Shown: positions 1-8,168 of the stretch, piece by piece
Numbering within the stretch: position 1 is the stretch's first letter
Layout of the letters: the number at the start of each line of letters is the position of its first letter
Source: Proteobacteria bacterium UBA652
Lineage (GTDB): Bacteria; Pseudomonadota; Gammaproteobacteria; Nitrosococcales; Methylophagaceae
Assembly: GCA_002299915.1 (NCBI GenBank)
Contig: DBOG01000074.1
Coordinates: 1-53,097 of the forward strand
DNA length: 53,097 nucleotides
Direction: 5' to 3'
Program-made: the position numbers and the translations under genes
Notes under the pieces: generated by a model
What the model was told of the DNA's origin: nothing
Seen by the model: the letters and a program-made list of their open reading frames with translations, nothing else
The model's database searches: none

Positions 1-783
1 GAAATTTTATCGCAATCTGGTCTATTAACCGTGCCCGTACTTTCGCTCAATCGTTTAAATGATAATGTCTATGTTGATAACCTCTACCAATTTGGACTGG
101 CACCAGAGGATGAAGCACGCTCTATCGCTGATTTTGCCCAAAGCCGTGGTTATTATCGCACCCTCATTCTTGCGCCTGAAAATGAATGGGGAAGCCGTAT
201 CGTCAATGCCTTTAATGATCAATGGTTAATGACAGGAGGCGATGTGGTTGATATTGGCTGGTATGATACCAAAAACAATGATTTCGCCTCCGTTATTCGC
301 CCTCTAATGAAACACCGTGGTGCAGCAGACTTTGTATTTCTGGTCGCCCGGCCACAGCTGGCGCGTCAGCTTATGCCTCAACTCCGCTTCCACTATCTAA
401 AACGGATGCCGGTACTTGCCACTTCCCATATTTATAATGGCCAAGAAAACCCGCGCCAAGATATTGACTTAAATCCGATCTATACCACCGACATGCCGTG
501 GATCTTCAAAGGCATCGCTGAAAATGATCCTACTTATCAACAACTCATATCACTCAAACCTAAAGATCTCAATTCGCTCAAGCGTTTTTATGCTCTGGGA
601 GTGGATGCCTACCGCCTTATTCCCAAACTTAATGAACTCAGCCAATTCCCTGGCACCACCTTTGATGGCGCATCGGGTCAACTGTCTATCAATGAATCAG
701 GGCATGTGCGGCGCAAAACAATCACTGGACAATTTAAAAAAGGTATCCTCACCCCATTACTTACGCGCACCACTTATCAGTAA
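1..783 (+). CDS. lpoA: Penicillin-binding protein activator LpoA (LppC family), C-terminal part
   Basis: The frame is open from base 1, so the N-terminus lies outside the window; a GTG at 31 is internal. The visible 260 residues match the C-terminal, periplasmic-binding-protein-like domain of LppC/LpoA, with the family-typical run GLAPEDEARSIADFA, then LILAPENEWGSRIV and a later FYALGVDAYRL segment. In the family this outer-membrane lipoprotein reaches through the periplasm and activates the peptidoglycan synthase PBP1A. The gene sits three bases before yraN, the usual order in Gammaproteobacteria, which supports the call. The lipobox and TPR-like N-domain cannot be checked here. Nothing in the visible part looks broken. 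Confidence 0.88.
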   Translation, partial: EILSQSGLLTVPVLSLNRLNDNVYVDNLYQFGLAPEDEARSIADFAQSRGYYRTLILAPENEWGSRIVNAFNDQWLMTGGDVVDIGWYDTKNNDFASVIRPLMKHRGAADFVFLVARPQLARQLMPQLRFHYLKRMPVLATSHIYNGQENPRQDIDLNPIYTTDMPWIFKGIAENDPTYQQLISLKPKDLNSLKRFYALGVDAYRLIPKLNELSQFPGTTFDGASGQLSINESGHVRRKTITGQFKKGILTPLLTRTTYQ

Positions 784-786
784 GCG

Positions 787-1137
787 ATGGCAGATACCCA
801 GCGTATTGGTGAACAGGCAGAACAGCGGGCGCGCGATCATCTAGTAAAACAAGGGCTGCAATTTATTGACCGCAATTATCAGTGTCGATATGGCGAAATA
901 GATCTTATTATGCGGGATAATGACACCCTCGTTTTTATCGAAGTCCGCTATCGCAAAAATGCGCAATTTGGTGGCGCCGCGGCCAGTGTGGACTTTCGTA
1001 AACAACAACGCATCATTGCCGCTGCAGAGCATTATATCCAACACCAACGACAAGTTGCCACCGCCTACCGATTTGATGTGGTGGCCATCAGCAGTGAACA
1101 GCTTGATTGGATCGCCGATGCATTTCGCTTAGATTAA
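787..1137 (+). CDS. yraN: YraN family protein (UPF0102), endonuclease-like fold
   Basis: A 116-residue protein of normal family length. The diagnostic core is YGEIDLIMRDNDTLVFIEVRYR (about residues 35-57), the PD-(D/E)XK-like block of UPF0102 with the Glu-Ile-Asp and Glu-Val-Arg signature. Its biochemical role is not settled; members resemble Holliday-junction resolvases and nuclease folds. It follows lpoA after a three-base gap, so the two are very likely co-transcribed and perhaps translationally coupled. In enteric bacteria diaA follows yraN; here diaA is missing and a tiny lipoprotein gene lies in its place. The C-terminus (DWIADAFRLD) is typical of the family. Confidence 0.9.
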   Translation: MADTQRIGEQAEQRARDHLVKQGLQFIDRNYQCRYGEIDLIMRDNDTLVFIEVRYRKNAQFGGAAASVDFRKQQRIIAAAEHYIQHQRQVATAYRFDVVAISSEQLDWIADAFRLD

Positions 1138-1218
1138 TCACATCAAAAAAGAACTATCACTCTTCAAGTAAGTCTATTAGAATGCAATTAAGAAATTAAC
1201 AATAAGGCCTGCTTCATT

Positions 1219-1338
1219 ATGAGACACGCAACCATTATCTTATTATGTCTTATCTGCACATCGTTACAAGGCTGCGCTACCGCCCTCATAACAGGTAATA
1301 CACCTGATAATACTGAATCTTCACACGACCACTACTAA
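1219..1338 (+). CDS. 39-residue putative lipoprotein resembling the DolP N-terminus
   Basis: A short reading frame with ATG at 1219 and an AAGG-type ribosome site about 12 bases upstream. It codes for MRHATIILLCLICTSLQGCA followed by TALITG and an acidic/His tail ending SHDHY. Residues 1-19 form a lipoprotein signal with lipobox LQGC. The protein resembles the first 39 residues of the dolP product directly downstream: both begin MRH, both have SLQ-x-C at the lipobox and both carry HDH near residue 36. It may be a genuine small lipoprotein or the remains of a partial dolP duplication. I know of no family for it. It occupies the place where diaA normally lies. Confidence 0.5.
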   Translation: MRHATIILLCLICTSLQGCATALITGNTPDNTESSHDHY

Positions 1339-1354
1339 AAAAAAGGAATACATC

Positions 1355-1924
1355 ATGCGTCACTATCATATTCTTGCTCTTATCCTCGCCAGCAGTCTAC
1401 AACAAGCCTGTGTCCCCGTTATCGCTACCGGTGCCGCAGTTGGCGCCTCAACAGTACATGATCATCGTTCTGTAGGCCGAGTCGTTGATGACCAAGGTGC
1501 CGAACTCAAGGCCTCTGATATGTTGCTTAAAAAAACAGCGCTCGATCAACAATCCCATGTCAACTTCATCAGCTACAATGGCGCCATGCTCATCACCGGT
1601 GAAGCACTCACTGAAGCCGTTAAGCAAGAAATTGGTGCACTTGCAAAATCAATACCCAATGTAGACAGGGTTTACAATGAGCTGGTGATTTCAGCCAATA
1701 GTAATCTTAGATCACGTAGCCGAGATACCTGGATCACCACCAAAATAAAATCTAAAATCACCGCTGAAAAAGGTCTCGATCCTACCCGTATCAAAGTCGT
1801 TACTGAACGCAATGTCGTTTATCTCATGGGACTAGTGACTAAAAATGAGGCGGCGAAAGCGGTGTTGCTGGCTAGAAGAACGAAAGGCGTAGTGAAAGTA
1901 ATCAAACTCTTCGAATACCACTAA
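1355..1924 (+). CDS. dolP: BON-domain outer-membrane lipoprotein DolP (YraP-like)
   Basis: A 189-residue protein with an N-terminal lipoprotein signal (lipobox LQQAC, lipid-carrying Cys at about residue 19) and two BON domains, roughly residues 55-110 and 125-185. The second ends VVKVIKLFEY, the usual close of DolP. In the family it binds anionic phospholipid at the outer membrane and supports envelope integrity and BamA function. An AAGGAA ribosome site lies just upstream of the ATG. Position after lpoA-yraN agrees with the enteric lpoA-yraN-diaA-dolP order, without diaA. Length is normal (E. coli about 191). Confidence 0.88.
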   Translation: MRHYHILALILASSLQQACVPVIATGAAVGASTVHDHRSVGRVVDDQGAELKASDMLLKKTALDQQSHVNFISYNGAMLITGEALTEAVKQEIGALAKSIPNVDRVYNELVISANSNLRSRSRDTWITTKIKSKITAEKGLDPTRIKVVTERNVVYLMGLVTKNEAAKAVLLARRTKGVVKVIKLFEYH

Positions 1925-2267
1925 AAACAGTCTTTTTGCCCGATTGCGGCACTGGATGCTTGTCTCCGCTCCTCACGTATAAGTATACGCTGCGGTGCGT
2001 GACAAACATCTGCCTTGCACTCGAACAAAAATCCTGCTTTTTATCTTCTCTGACGATTAAAATAAAGCCCAAATTATTAACAAGCATACTCCTTGGATTG
2101 ATATTACCATGGCGTTATTTTGGCATCGTAACCATCTTTCCAATTAGGTATCTGGAAAGAGATGGAGACATACCATTAGGACAGGCTGGAATCGCTGGTT
2201 TTTGGGTAGTCAAGCTATAATCATCAAATTGTATGCGCTTTCATATTAAAAATAAGACAATCATTTC
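1925..2267. other. 343-base gap with an imperfect inverted repeat
   Basis: No convincing gene lies between dolP and hemG. Reading frames here are Cys-rich, lack ribosome sites and resemble no family. The region holds an imperfect 44-base inverted repeat at 1961-2004, whose centre is CGTATA-AG-TATACG (1976-1989) and whose outer ends are TGTC and GACA. The flanking TGCTTGTCTCCGCTCCTCAC and GCGGTGCGTGACAAACATC look like halves of a degenerate palindrome. From memory, similar strings occur in spacers of other gammaproteobacteria, but I cannot verify this. The gap becomes markedly AT-rich toward hemG. Confidence 0.4.
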
Positions 2268-2795
2268 ATGGCCAAAACTTTAATTATTTACTCGTCAACC
2301 GATGGGCAAACAAAAAAAATATGTTTGCACTTGCAGAAAATAATTGAAGCCCAGGGAAACCAAGTTTCAGTCGTTTCTATACAAGAAATAAAAAGCATCA
2401 GTTTAGCTACTTTCGATAAGATAGTAATTGGCGCGAGCATTCGTTATGGTAAACATCGTCAAGAAATATACAAATTCATTGAATCAAACAAACAAAGTTT
2501 AGAAAGTAAACCTAATGCTTTCTTTTCTGTCAATGTGGTCGCACGAAAATTAGAAAAAAGCACACCCGAAACTAACCCCTATATTCAGACGTTTCTTAAA
2601 CAAACACTGTGGAAACCACAAAATATAGCCGTTTTTGCCGGGAAAATTGAATATCAAAAGTATAAATTATTTGATCGTCTAATGATTAAGTTTATTATGA
2701 AAATAACCAATGGTCCAACGGCTTCAGATACAAATATAGAATTCACTAATTGGCGTAAAGTTGATGAATTTGGGCTTATTATCCATAGAATGTGA
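2268..2795 (+). CDS. hemG: Menaquinone-dependent protoporphyrinogen IX dehydrogenase HemG
   Basis: A 175-residue flavodoxin-like protein, the length usual for HemG. The FMN phosphate loop is YSSTDGQTKKI (residues 8-18). The HemG insert and signature follow: FFSVNVVARKLEKSTPETNP (about 86-105), VFAGKIEYQKY, LFDRLMIKFIMK, and the closing EFTNWRKVDEF. The enzyme oxidises protoporphyrinogen IX to protoporphyrin IX at the membrane, passing electrons to quinone; this is the penultimate step of haem synthesis. It stands alone and converges on radA with 15 bases between the stops. Its base composition is clearly more AT-rich than the neighbours, which may point to later acquisition. Confidence 0.9.
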   Translation: MAKTLIIYSSTDGQTKKICLHLQKIIEAQGNQVSVVSIQEIKSISLATFDKIVIGASIRYGKHRQEIYKFIESNKQSLESKPNAFFSVNVVARKLEKSTPETNPYIQTFLKQTLWKPQNIAVFAGKIEYQKYKLFDRLMIKFIMKITNGPTASDTNIEFTNWRKVDEFGLIIHRM

Positions 2796-2810
2796 AAAAT
2801 ATTTTGCTGA

Positions 2811-4202
2811 TTATTCTGTTTGCTGCAACACAGAAATAACTTCTGATAGATGTTTTACGGCAATGACTTTAATCCCTTTTACTGCTTTTCTCGGCGCATT
2901 CGCTGCGGGCACAATGGCATGGCTAAAACCATGTTTACTCGCATCTTGAATTCTTTCTTCGCCTGCTTGAACAGGTCTAATTTCACCCGTTAGCCCCACT
3001 TCACCAAATAACACCCAATCACGTGGAATGGCTCTATTGCGTAAGCTGGAAATCACCGCGGCAATCACCGCTAAATCCGCCCCTGTTTCGCTGAGCTTCA
3101 CGCCACCGACCACATTAATAAACACATCTTGGTCGCTACAAGTAATCCCACCATGCCGATGCAGAATCGCCAATAGCATCGCCAAACGGTTTTGTTCCAT
3201 TCCCACCGATACACGGCGTGGATTACCTAAGGATGTTTCATCCACCAACGCTTGCACTTCCACCATCATTGGCCGGCTGCCTTCCCGGATCACAGTAACC
3301 ACACTCCCTGCAACAGCTTGCTCGCCTCGCGATAAAAATATAGCCGACGGATTACTCACTTCTTTCAAACCCAGCTCGGTCATCCCGAATACGCCCAGCT
3401 CATTCACCGCACCGAAGCGATTTTTAACCGCCCTTAAAATCCGAAAACGAGTCGTGCTATCGCCTTCAAAATATAACACCGTATCCACCATATGCTCTAA
3501 TACCCGCGGCCCCGCTATCGCACCCTGTTTGGTAACATGACCGACTAAAATCATCGTCACACCGCTTGATTTAGCAAACCGCACGAGTTGCGCCGCACTC
3601 TCGCGCACTTGTGCCACTGTGCCCGGTGCAGAAGTGAGTAATTCGGTAAACACCGTTTGGATAGAATCCACCACCATCACTTGTGGCTGACGTTTTTTCG
3701 CCACCGCAATCATTTGCTCGGCATGCGTTTCGGCTAATAAATCAACGGGTGCATTTTCTAATTCTAATCTCTCTGCCCGCAGACGAATTTGTTGCAAGGA
3801 TTCTTCACCGCTCACATACAGCGGGCTGACCCCACTTTTCTCTGCCATTGCCGCCATCGCTTGTAATAACAAAGTTGATTTACCAATCCCAGGATCGCCG
3901 CCAATCAGCACCACTGAACCCGTGACCAAGCCACCACCCAGCGCCCTATCTAATTCGGGTAAACCCGTACTCCAACGCACCGCTTGTTCAGATGTTATCT
4001 CTGTTAGTGATTGCACACTGCTCTGCCGTTCGCCCGCATAAGTTGCATGCTTGCTGATCATTTCCTGCCCTGCTGCTGTACTCGCCTGTTGGATTTCTTC
4101 AACTAGACTATTCCATGCGCCACACTCATTACATTGCCCACCCCATTGCGGTGCTTGCGCATCACATTGCTGGCATCTAAATAATCGCTTTGGTTTAGCC
4201 AT
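2811..4202 (-). CDS. radA: DNA repair protein RadA (Sms)
   Basis: A 463-residue protein with all RadA parts: an N-terminal zinc finger using C10, C13, C24 and C27; a RecA-like ATPase with Walker A GGDPGIGKST at 101-110; the RadA-specific KNRFG motif near residue 260; and a C-terminal Lon-protease-like domain (VGGVKLSETGADLAVIAA). RadA drives branch migration during recombinational repair. The start overlaps the alr stop by one base (TAATG), so translation is probably coupled to alr. Its gene order with alr and dnaB is common in Gammaproteobacteria. No defects are seen. Confidence 0.95.
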   Translation of the reverse strand: MAKPKRLFRCQQCDAQAPQWGGQCNECGAWNSLVEEIQQASTAAGQEMISKHATYAGERQSSVQSLTEITSEQAVRWSTGLPELDRALGGGLVTGSVVLIGGDPGIGKSTLLLQAMAAMAEKSGVSPLYVSGEESLQQIRLRAERLELENAPVDLLAETHAEQMIAVAKKRQPQVMVVDSIQTVFTELLTSAPGTVAQVRESAAQLVRFAKSSGVTMILVGHVTKQGAIAGPRVLEHMVDTVLYFEGDSTTRFRILRAVKNRFGAVNELGVFGMTELGLKEVSNPSAIFLSRGEQAVAGSVVTVIREGSRPMMVEVQALVDETSLGNPRRVSVGMEQNRLAMLLAILHRHGGITCSDQDVFINVVGGVKLSETGADLAVIAAVISSLRNRAIPRDWVLFGEVGLTGEIRPVQAGEERIQDASKHGFSHAIVPAANAPRKAVKGIKVIAVKHLSEVISVLQQTE

Positions 4203-5302
4203 TATGCGTCCTTATAAAAGCGTGGTACGCGCTGTGTTAGCTGACAAACAAGTTCATAGCCGATCGTATTCGCTTGTTCAGCAATCATCTCAACGGGCAA
4301 ATCATCACCCCACAAAGTAACACTATCGCCAACTTTTGCATCAGGCTGATTGCATAAATCAACACATATCATATCCATCGATACATGACCCAGCACCCGT
4401 GATTTTATACCCTTCACTAATACCGTTCCCCTCATAGACAACTGGCGAGGATAGCCATCTCCATAACCAATATTAATAAGACCAACACGCATATCAGTAG
4501 GACATTCCCATGAACTACCATAACCCACCGTATCGCCGGCTAATAAATTTTGAATTGAAATCAATTCCCCCGATACCGTCATCACCGGTTTTAAGCCCAA
4601 TTCTTCAGCAGTTTTACCTCTTATTGGAGAGATCCCATACAGCATCAACCCTGGCCTCACCCAATCTAAGTGGCTGTCTGGCTGGCTTAAAATAGCCGCT
4701 GAGTTTGCCATGCTTTTCGGTGCGGCGGCTAAGTCTGTATCTTGCGTAATAAGCCCTGAAAATAACGCTTGTTGGCTAACATTTTTTGGATCACCCAAGA
4801 CATCCGCATTAGAAAAATGGCTCATCATCCCCACATCACCAGAGATCAAATTACTTTTATTCAATATTTTCCACGCCGATAAAGCATGATCTGGTGAAAA
4901 ACCAAGGCGATGCATACCTGTATCCACTTTTACCCAACAAAAAGTCAGTGATTTGGCTAATGATGTGCCCACCAGCATCATCAATTGTTCATGGGTATGG
5001 AATACTAAGGATAAATCTGCAGCCGCGGCTTGTTCTAGCTCTGAAGCGTTGGTCACGCCTTCCAGCAGTAGAATCGGTTTCGTTTCACCTGCTTCTCGTA
5101 ACTGCAAACCTTCTGCCAACCGCGCGACGGCAAACGCATCGCTCTCTTGCAATGCCGCAGCCACTTCAAGCACGCCATGCCCATAGGCATTCGATTTGAT
5201 CACCGACATCACACGGCTTTGTGGTGCATATTGTTTAACAACGGATAAATTATGTTTAAGTGCCGCCAGATTAATCTGGGCATTGGGTGACGCATCATTC
5301 AT
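4202..5302 (-). CDS. alr: Alanine racemase, biosynthetic
   Basis: A 366-residue fold-type III PLP enzyme that interconverts L- and D-alanine for peptidoglycan. The PLP lysine is K36 in VMSVIKSNAYGHG. The C-terminal domain shows VGYGSSW and IGYGDGYPR followed by GHVSMDMICVD, all conserved in Alr. Start ATG at 5302 lies 12 bases after the dnaB stop and the stop overlaps radA by one base, so dnaB-alr-radA is likely one transcription unit. Placement beside dnaB favours the biosynthetic alr over a catabolic dadX. Confidence 0.95.
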   Translation of the reverse strand: MNDASPNAQINLAALKHNLSVVKQYAPQSRVMSVIKSNAYGHGVLEVAAALQESDAFAVARLAEGLQLREAGETKPILLLEGVTNASELEQAAAADLSLVFHTHEQLMMLVGTSLAKSLTFCWVKVDTGMHRLGFSPDHALSAWKILNKSNLISGDVGMMSHFSNADVLGDPKNVSQQALFSGLITQDTDLAAAPKSMANSAAILSQPDSHLDWVRPGLMLYGISPIRGKTAEELGLKPVMTVSGELISIQNLLAGDTVGYGSSWECPTDMRVGLINIGYGDGYPRQLSMRGTVLVKGIKSRVLGHVSMDMICVDLCNQPDAKVGDSVTLWGDDLPVEMIAEQANTIGYELVCQLTQRVPRFYKDA

Positions 5303-5314
5303 TAGCGGTGGCTT

Positions 5315-6736
5315 CTAGTGGAAGGGTGGCGGCATATCATCGTCATAGCCATAGCTGTCCCGCGCAAAATTTGAAAATCTCGTGTATTCTCCTTGGAAGG
5401 TCAAATTCACCGTCCCAATCGGCCCATTCCGCTGCTTACTAATAATAATTTCTGCTTTACCTTTTTCAGTACTTTCTTCGTTATACACTTCATCTCGATA
5501 GATAAATACAATTAAATCAGCATCCTGCTCAATCGCACCTGACTCTCGCAAATCCGACATGATAGGCCGTTTATTCGGGCGATTCTCCAAGCTTCGATTA
5601 AGCTGAGATAGCGCCACAATTGGCACATTCAATTCTTTCGCCAAGGCCTTTAACGAGCGCGATATTTCAGAAATTTCAGTTGCCCTATTCTCACTCGCCC
5701 GCCCTGCCGAACCCTGCATAAGTTGAATATAATCGATCACGATTAAACCTAAGTCACCATGCTCACGCTTCAAGCGGCGAGAGCGTGCACGCAACTCCGT
5801 CACCGTCAGCGCAGGGGTATCATCAATATACAGCGGCGCATCTTGCAATAGCGAGAGTGCCGAGGTTAAGCGTGGCCAATCATCATCTTCCATTCGGCCG
5901 CTGCGCAGCTTAGTTTGGTTAATTTGACCTAGCGATGAAAGCATCCGCATCACCAATGAATCGGCTGGCATTTCCATACTAAAGACCGCAACCGCCTTCT
6001 TGCTTTGTATCGCCGCATGTTCTGCTAGATTCATTGCAAATGTTGTTTTACCCATTGAAGGTCGCCCAGCAACAATCACCAAATCTGCTGGCTGTAAGCC
6101 TGATGTATCGCGATCAAAATCAGAAAATCCCGTTGCTAAGCCCGTAATCGGATCATCTTGTTCAAATAAGGTGTCGATACGATCAACCACTTTTGCGATG
6201 ACACTTTTGATCGAATGAAATCCCCCACCACGTCGGGCGCCTTGCTCTGCGATCTCAAACACCATCTTTTCAGCTTGGTCGATCATCTCTTCGCTGGTTC
6301 TGCCTTCCGAATTAAACGCCGTTGCAGAAATTTCTGTGCCCACATGGATCAGCTTCCGCCAGACCGACCGTTCTCGTACTATATTGGCATACGCTACAAT
6401 ATTGGCTGCACTTGGGGTGTTGCGTGCCAGCATGCCTAAATAAGCAAGTTCGCCCACGTCATCAAGTTCACCGCGAGAGTCATGCCATTCTGCCAGCGTC
6501 ACCACATCAACGGGTTTATCTTGCTCACGTAAATCTGCGATACCGCGGAAAATAAGTTGGTGGCTACGCTGATAAAAATCTTGATCCACTAATAAATCTG
6601 CAACCTTTTCCCATGCCGTATTATCTAACATCAACCCACCTAAAACAGATTGCTCCGCTTCAACTGAATGCGGCGGTACTTTTAGCGCTTCAGTATCGAC
6701 ATCTGCATAGGAATCAGGATATAAAATTTCGGCCAC
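5315..6736 (-). CDS. dnaB: Replicative DNA helicase DnaB
   Basis: A 473-residue hexameric 5'-3' helicase of the replication fork. The N-terminal collar domain begins PPHSVEAEQSVLGGLMLDN. After a linker, the RecA-like motor carries Walker A GRPSMGKTT (about 226-234), Walker B LIVIDYIQLM, the SQLNRSLENRP loop and the closing ISKQRNGPIGTV. No intein or insertion interrupts it, and length matches the family (E. coli 471). It follows the ribosomal block rpsF-rpsR-rplI after a 149-base gap and leads alr-radA. I see no clear terminator in that gap, so read-through from rplI is possible. Confidence 0.97.
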   Translation of the reverse strand: MAEILYPDSYADVDTEALKVPPHSVEAEQSVLGGLMLDNTAWEKVADLLVDQDFYQRSHQLIFRGIADLREQDKPVDVVTLAEWHDSRGELDDVGELAYLGMLARNTPSAANIVAYANIVRERSVWRKLIHVGTEISATAFNSEGRTSEEMIDQAEKMVFEIAEQGARRGGGFHSIKSVIAKVVDRIDTLFEQDDPITGLATGFSDFDRDTSGLQPADLVIVAGRPSMGKTTFAMNLAEHAAIQSKKAVAVFSMEMPADSLVMRMLSSLGQINQTKLRSGRMEDDDWPRLTSALSLLQDAPLYIDDTPALTVTELRARSRRLKREHGDLGLIVIDYIQLMQGSAGRASENRATEISEISRSLKALAKELNVPIVALSQLNRSLENRPNKRPIMSDLRESGAIEQDADLIVFIYRDEVYNEESTEKGKAEIIISKQRNGPIGTVNLTFQGEYTRFSNFARDSYGYDDDMPPPFH

Positions 6737-6885
6737 AGTATTCTCAATAATTTCGAATTAGGCTGTGATCATATCATGTCACGCCCACAAAAAAAGCGCG
6801 ACATTCTAATCGAATATCACACTTTTCTGTGAAGACTTACCCTATGCCATTTCCCCATATAAAAGAGGATAAACAGCGTATAAAA

Positions 6886-7434
6886 TTAGTCTTCGTCTTG
6901 TTCTTTTGCGATTTTCTCTGCTTCAGCTAATGCTTTCGCTTTCGCTTTTTTCACTTCTTCTGCCGCTGCTTTCGCTTCAATCTCAGCTTCTGAAGAGACG
7001 CTCAGCTTAACCGTACCCACCACATCTGCATGCATTTGAATATCAATTTCATATTCACCTGTATGGCGTAATGCACCTGTTGGTAAGCGTACTTCGCTAC
7101 GTTGTACATCAGCACCTTTTTCATTCAATGCATCCGCAATATCTTGCGCACCAATTGAACCAAAAAGTTTACCTTCAATTCCCGCATTCGCCAGTAACTC
7201 AAGCTCGCCCGCTGCTGCCACTTTCTTCATTCGGCCTTGTGCTGACGTGAGTGCATCTGCTGCTGCCGCTTCTAACTCAACGCGACGTGTTTCAAATACT
7301 TCACGATTCGCTTTGTTCGCTGTTAATGCCTTGCCTTGTGGGATCAAGAAATTACGGCCAAAGCCTGATTTTACGGCAACTTCATCACCTAAATTACCCA
7401 GTTTTTGCATTTTTTCTAGCAAAATAACTTGCAT
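6886..7434 (-). CDS. rplI: 50S ribosomal protein L9, with extended C-terminal tail
   Basis: Residues 1-148 are a standard bL9: the N-domain MQVILLEKMQKLGNLGDEV and GFGRNFLIPQGKA, the long connecting helix, and the C-domain around LFGSIGAQDIADAL. L9 binds 23S rRNA near the L1 stalk and helps keep frame. The protein continues to 182 residues with a charged Ala/Lys/Glu-rich helix (about 149-182, ending KIAKEQDED), which E. coli L9 (149 residues) lacks. The ribosome site GAGG precedes the ATG. It is the last gene of rpsF-rpsR-rplI, 17 bases after rpsR. Confidence 0.95.
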   Translation of the reverse strand: MQVILLEKMQKLGNLGDEVAVKSGFGRNFLIPQGKALTANKANREVFETRRVELEAAAADALTSAQGRMKKVAAAGELELLANAGIEGKLFGSIGAQDIADALNEKGADVQRSEVRLPTGALRHTGEYEIDIQMHADVVGTVKLSVSSEAEIEAKAAAEEVKKAKAKALAEAEKIAKEQDED

Positions 7435-7451
7435 GGTTCTATCCTCAATTC

Positions 7452-7679
7452 TTATTTATGCATATCGCAATAAGGAAGCAACGCTAAATAACGTGCACGC
7501 TTCACACAAGTCGCCAACTGACGCTGATAACGCGCCTTCGTGCCAGTAATACGGCTTGGTACGATTTTACCTGTTTCAGTAATATAGTTTTTCAACAAGG
7601 TAATATCTTTATAATCGATTTGTTTTACATTTTCTGCCGTGAAACGACAAAATTTTCTGCGTCTAAAAAAACGTGCCAT
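7452..7679 (-). CDS. rpsR: 30S ribosomal protein S18
   Basis: I place the start at the ATG at 7679, giving 75 residues beginning MARFFRRRKFCRF, the conserved bS18 N-terminus. Upstream in-frame codons overlap the end of rpsF and do not match S18. A GGGGATAAGAAG ribosome site precedes it. The core YKDITLLKNYITETGKIVPS and the basic KARYQRQLATCVKRARYLALLPY are diagnostic. S18 forms a heterodimer with S6 on the 30S platform. The gap to rpsF is four bases. priB, found between rpsF and rpsR in enteric bacteria, is absent. Confidence 0.96.
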   Translation of the reverse strand: MARFFRRRKFCRFTAENVKQIDYKDITLLKNYITETGKIVPSRITGTKARYQRQLATCVKRARYLALLPYCDMHK

Positions 7680-7683
7680 CTTC

Positions 7684-8043
7684 TTATCCCCTATCTTTAT
7701 CAGCAAATCTGCTGGGCTTTTCATCATCTTTACGCATTTGCGGTGAAGGCTCAGTAATCGCTTCATTACAGCTCACAACAAGATGACGGATAACCGCATC
7801 GTTAAAACGGAAAGCAGTCGTCACTTCATTCAACTCTGCAACGTCACATTCGACGTTGATCATCACATAGTGTGCTTTATGGATTTTATTGATTGGATAA
7901 GCCAGTTGGCGACGTCCCCAGTCTTCAAAGCGGTGAATTTTTCCACCTTTGCTGGTTAACGTCTGCTGGTATTTTTCAACCATGGCAGGCACTTGTTCAC
8001 TCTGATCAGGGTGGACCAGAAACACAATTTCATAATGTCTCAA
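7684..8043 (-). CDS. rpsF: 30S ribosomal protein S6, TTG start
   Basis: A 119-residue bS6: MRHYEIVFLVHPDQSEQVP at the N-terminus, EDWGRRQLAYPINK in the middle and FNDAVIRHLVV before a charged tail. The only start that fits the conserved N-terminus is TTG at 8043; the codon series reads TTG AGA CAT TAT GAA. A strong GGGAG ribosome site (8051-8055) is spaced seven bases from it, which supports the TTG. Such a start is unusual for a ribosomal protein and may tune expression. S6 pairs with S18, encoded next. First gene of rpsF-rpsR-rplI. Confidence 0.94.
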   Translation of the reverse strand: MRHYEIVFLVHPDQSEQVPAMVEKYQQTLTSKGGKIHRFEDWGRRQLAYPINKIHKAHYVMINVECDVAELNEVTTAFRFNDAVIRHLVVSCNEAITEPSPQMRKDDEKPSRFADKDRG

Positions 8044-8130
8044 TTAACATCTCCCTACGGATTAAAAAGCTTCCCAAATTATTCAAGAAGCAAGGAGTTT
8101 TACCTATTGCCGTTCTAACTATATAGAACG
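8044..8130 (-). promoter_or_regulatory. Candidate rpsF leader (S6:S18 autoregulation)
   Basis: This is the stretch just upstream of rpsF. On the minus strand it holds an inverted repeat CGTTCTA-N6-TAGAACG (8111-8130), a weak GCTTC/GAAGC stem followed by five T (8069-8091), and an ATCCGTAGGGAG segment carrying a CCG triplet next to the ribosome site. In many bacteria S6:S18 represses this operon by binding a leader structure with a conserved CCG; that is established for the family. That this leader does so is inference, and I could not fold it. Confidence 0.3.
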
Positions 8131-8168
8131 AAAGGTAATCCACAATTATACGTTACTTTGGCATTTGA

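Noticed and set aside
1936..2220. 94-codon frame in the dolP-hemG gap
   Set aside because: Cys-rich, no ribosome site, no family resemblance; it runs through the degenerate palindrome.
6770..6810. GTCACGC...GCGCGAC near-palindrome with an A-run upstream of dnaB
   Set aside because: Pairing is interrupted and the loop is large; not convincing as a terminator for rplI.
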